DNA of 32,306 nucleotides from Methylibium sp. (GTDB lineage Bacteria > Pseudomonadota > Gammaproteobacteria > Burkholderiales > Burkholderiaceae_C). Made by a program: the position numbers and the translations under genes. Of the stretch, positions 30,777 to 32,306 are shown in pieces. Numbering within the stretch: the stretch's first letter is position 1; each line of letters begins with the position of its first letter. The notes below the pieces were generated by a model. It saw only the letters and a program-made list of their open reading frames with translations. It ran no database searches and was not told the DNA's origin. The DNA is taken from assembly GCF_013817345.1 (NCBI RefSeq), contig NZ_JACDCW010000039.1, forward strand, positions 1 to 32,306. Reading direction: 5' to 3'.

Positions 30777-32306
30777 CTATTTGGTGAGAACGAAGCCCTT
30801 GAGCTTGCCGTAGGCCTGGTCGAGCAGGGCCTTTTGCTGCTCCTGGTGCAGGTGCGCATAGCCCACCGCCGGCGAGGCCGAGGCCGGCCGGCCGGCGTAG
30901 CCGAGCTTCTGGCCATCGACCATGTTCTCGTGGATGTAGTGCTGCACGAAGAACCACGCGCCCTGGTTCTGCGGCTCGTCCTGGCACCACACGATCTCGT
31001 TGGCGCCCGGAAACTTCTTCAGCTCGGCAGCGAAAGCCTTGTGCGGGAAGGGATAGAGCTGCTCGACCCGCAGGATCGCCACGTCCATGGCCTTCTTCTC
31101 GTCGCGCCGCTTGATCAGGTCGTAGGCCACCTTGCCCGAGCAGGCAATGATTCGCTTCACCTTGGCGGGGTCGAGATCGGGCCGCGAGGGGCCGATCACG
31201 GTGCGGAACTCGCCGCGCGTGAACTCGGCCAGCGGCGAGGTCGCGTCCTTGTTCCGCAGGAGCGACTTGGGCGTCATGATGATCAGCGGCTTCCTGAACA
31301 TGCGCACCTGCTGGCGGCGCAGCAGGTGGAAGATCTGGCTGGCCGTGGTCGGCTGACAGATCTGCATGTTGTTGTCGGCGGCCAACTGCATGAAGCGCTC
31401 CAGGCGCGCCGAACTGTGTTCCGGGCCCTGGCCTTCGTAGCCGTGCGGCAGCAGCAAGGTCAGGCCGTTGGAGCGGCCCCACTTCACCTCGCCCGAGGCG
31501 ATGAACTGGTCGATGACGACTTGCGCGCCGTTGACGAAGTCGCCGAACTGCGCTTCCCAGACGGTCAGCGTGTTCGGGTCGGCCGAGGCGTAGCCGTACT
31601 CGAAGCCGAGGACCGCTTCCTCCGAGAGAATCGAGTCGATCACCGTGAACGGCGCCTGGCCTTCGGCCACGTGCTGCAGCGGCGTCCAGGTGCCCTCGTC
31701 CCACTTCTCGCGGTTCTGGTCGTGCAGCACCGAATGGCGGTGAGTGAAGGTGCCGCGCCCGCAGTCTTCGCCCGACAAGCGCACCGGGTAGCCGCTCGCC
31801 ACCAGCGAAGCGTAGGCGAGGTGCTCGCCCATGCCCCAGTCGACGTTGATGTCGCCCCGACCCATGGCGGCGCGGTCGGCCAGCACCTTCTCGACCAGCG
31901 GATGGACCTTGAAGGTGTCCGGCACGGTGGTGATGCGCTCGGCCAGTCGCTTGATCTCGGCCAGCGGCAGCGCGGTGTCGGCCGCGTCGGTCCACTTCTT
32001 GTTCAGGTAGGGCGACCAGTCGACCGCGTACTTGCTCTTGTAGTTGGTGAGCACCGGATCGGTGGTGTGCCGGCCGGCTTCCATCGCGGCGCGGTAGGCC
32101 TTGACCATCTCGTCGGGCTGCTCGGGCTTCAGGGTGCCCTGAGTCACCAGCTTGTCCGCATACAGCTTGCGCGTGCCGCCATGCGCCGCGATCTTCTTGT
32201 ACATCAGCGGCTGGGTCATCGAGGGCGTGTCCTGCTCGTTGTGACCCAGCTTGCGGAAGCAGATGATGTCGACCACCACGTCCTTGTTGAACTCCTGGCG
32301 GTAGTC
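30777..32306 (-). CDS. sucA: 2-oxoglutarate dehydrogenase E1 component, C-terminal part (5' end outside window)
   Basis: A thiamine-diphosphate-dependent decarboxylase that starts the conversion of 2-oxoglutarate to succinyl-CoA. About 509 C-terminal residues are visible of a protein normally near 950. The frame is open to the right edge (DYRQEFNKD, then VDIICFRKLGHNEQDTP, the end of the ThDP-binding region). Also visible are the transketolase pyrimidine-binding region (LSGEDCGRGTFTHRH) and C-terminal E1o blocks such as EFGYASADPNTL-like sequence and WCQDEPQNQGAW. It is the first visible gene of sucA-odhB-lpdA. Confidence 0.97.
   Translation of the reverse strand, partial: DYRQEFNKDVVVDIICFRKLGHNEQDTPSMTQPLMYKKIAAHGGTRKLYADKLVTQGTLKPEQPDEMVKAYRAAMEAGRHTTDPVLTNYKSKYAVDWSPYLNKKWTDAADTALPLAEIKRLAERITTVPDTFKVHPLVEKVLADRAAMGRGDINVDWGMGEHLAYASLVASGYPVRLSGEDCGRGTFTHRHSVLHDQNREKWDEGTWTPLQHVAEGQAPFTVIDSILSEEAVLGFEYGYASADPNTLTVWEAQFGDFVNGAQVVIDQFIASGEVKWGRSNGLTLLLPHGYEGQGPEHSSARLERFMQLAADNNMQICQPTTASQIFHLLRRQQVRMFRKPLIIMTPKSLLRNKDATSPLAEFTRGEFRTVIGPSRPDLDPAKVKRIIACSGKVAYDLIKRRDEKKAMDVAILRVEQLYPFPHKAFAAELKKFPGANEIVWCQDEPQNQGAWFFVQHYIHENMVDGQKLGYAGRPASASPAVGYAHLHQEQQKALLDQAYGKLKGFVLTK

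Noticed and set aside
30370-31995. A 541-codon minus-strand frame spanning the sucA/odhB junction
   Set aside because: It is out of frame with both real genes, crosses the hairpin region and consists of Arg/Gly/Ala-rich shadow sequence.

Overview
The window is a gene-dense, GC-rich stretch (about two thirds G+C by eye) of a betaproteobacterial chromosome, most likely order Burkholderiales (Comamonadaceae / Rubrivivax-like). This is inferred from gene order (ndk-rlmN-pilW-rodZ-ispG-hisS-yfgM-bamB-der-hfq-hflX-hflK-hflC-DUF2065-hisZ-purA; sucA-odhB-lpdA-zapE) and protein character, not from any search. Almost everything is core housekeeping. I see no insertion sequence, prophage, CRISPR array, toxin-antitoxin pair or defence island, and no gap between genes longer than about 225 bases.

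Layout: (1) 1-1354: 5' part of rnr on the minus strand, head-to-head with a plus-strand tRNA-Leu(CAG) that has its own promoter and a terminator. (2) 1474-18246: seventeen consecutive minus-strand genes, transcribed from ndk towards a phosphoribosyltransferase. They cover nucleotide metabolism (ndk, purA, phosphoribosyltransferase), translation and RNA (rlmN, hisS, der, hfq, hflX), envelope (pilW, rodZ, yfgM, bamB, hflK, hflC), isoprenoid synthesis (ispG) and histidine synthesis (hisZ). Several junctions are ATGA stop/start overlaps, implying co-transcription and translational coupling. (3) 18322-22509: scpB-rluB and rluD, all minus strand. RluB carries long low-complexity tails. (4) 22561-26526: bamD (plus), convergent with a DinG/YoaA-type helicase (minus); then a DUF465 protein (minus) divergent from a PP2C phosphatase (plus). 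(5) 26603-32306: the 2-oxoglutarate dehydrogenase operon sucA (partial)-odhB-lpdA followed by zapE, all minus strand.

How the genes work together: BamB and BamD are lipoproteins of the same outer-membrane assembly machine. HflK and HflC form the FtsH-regulating membrane complex. HisZ is the regulatory partner of HisG, which lies outside the window. SucA, OdhB and Lpd are E1, E2 and E3 of one TCA-cycle complex.

I did not find a convincing undescribed system. The items most worth a second look are small-scale: two tandem perfect hairpins between sucA and odhB, an atypical hydrophobic and basic N-terminus on HflK, an RNase R without the usual N-terminal helix-turn-helix, the repeat-bearing tails of RluB with a hexanucleotide tandem repeat, and compact regulatory arrangements at the rnr/tRNA-Leu and rluD/bamD junctions.
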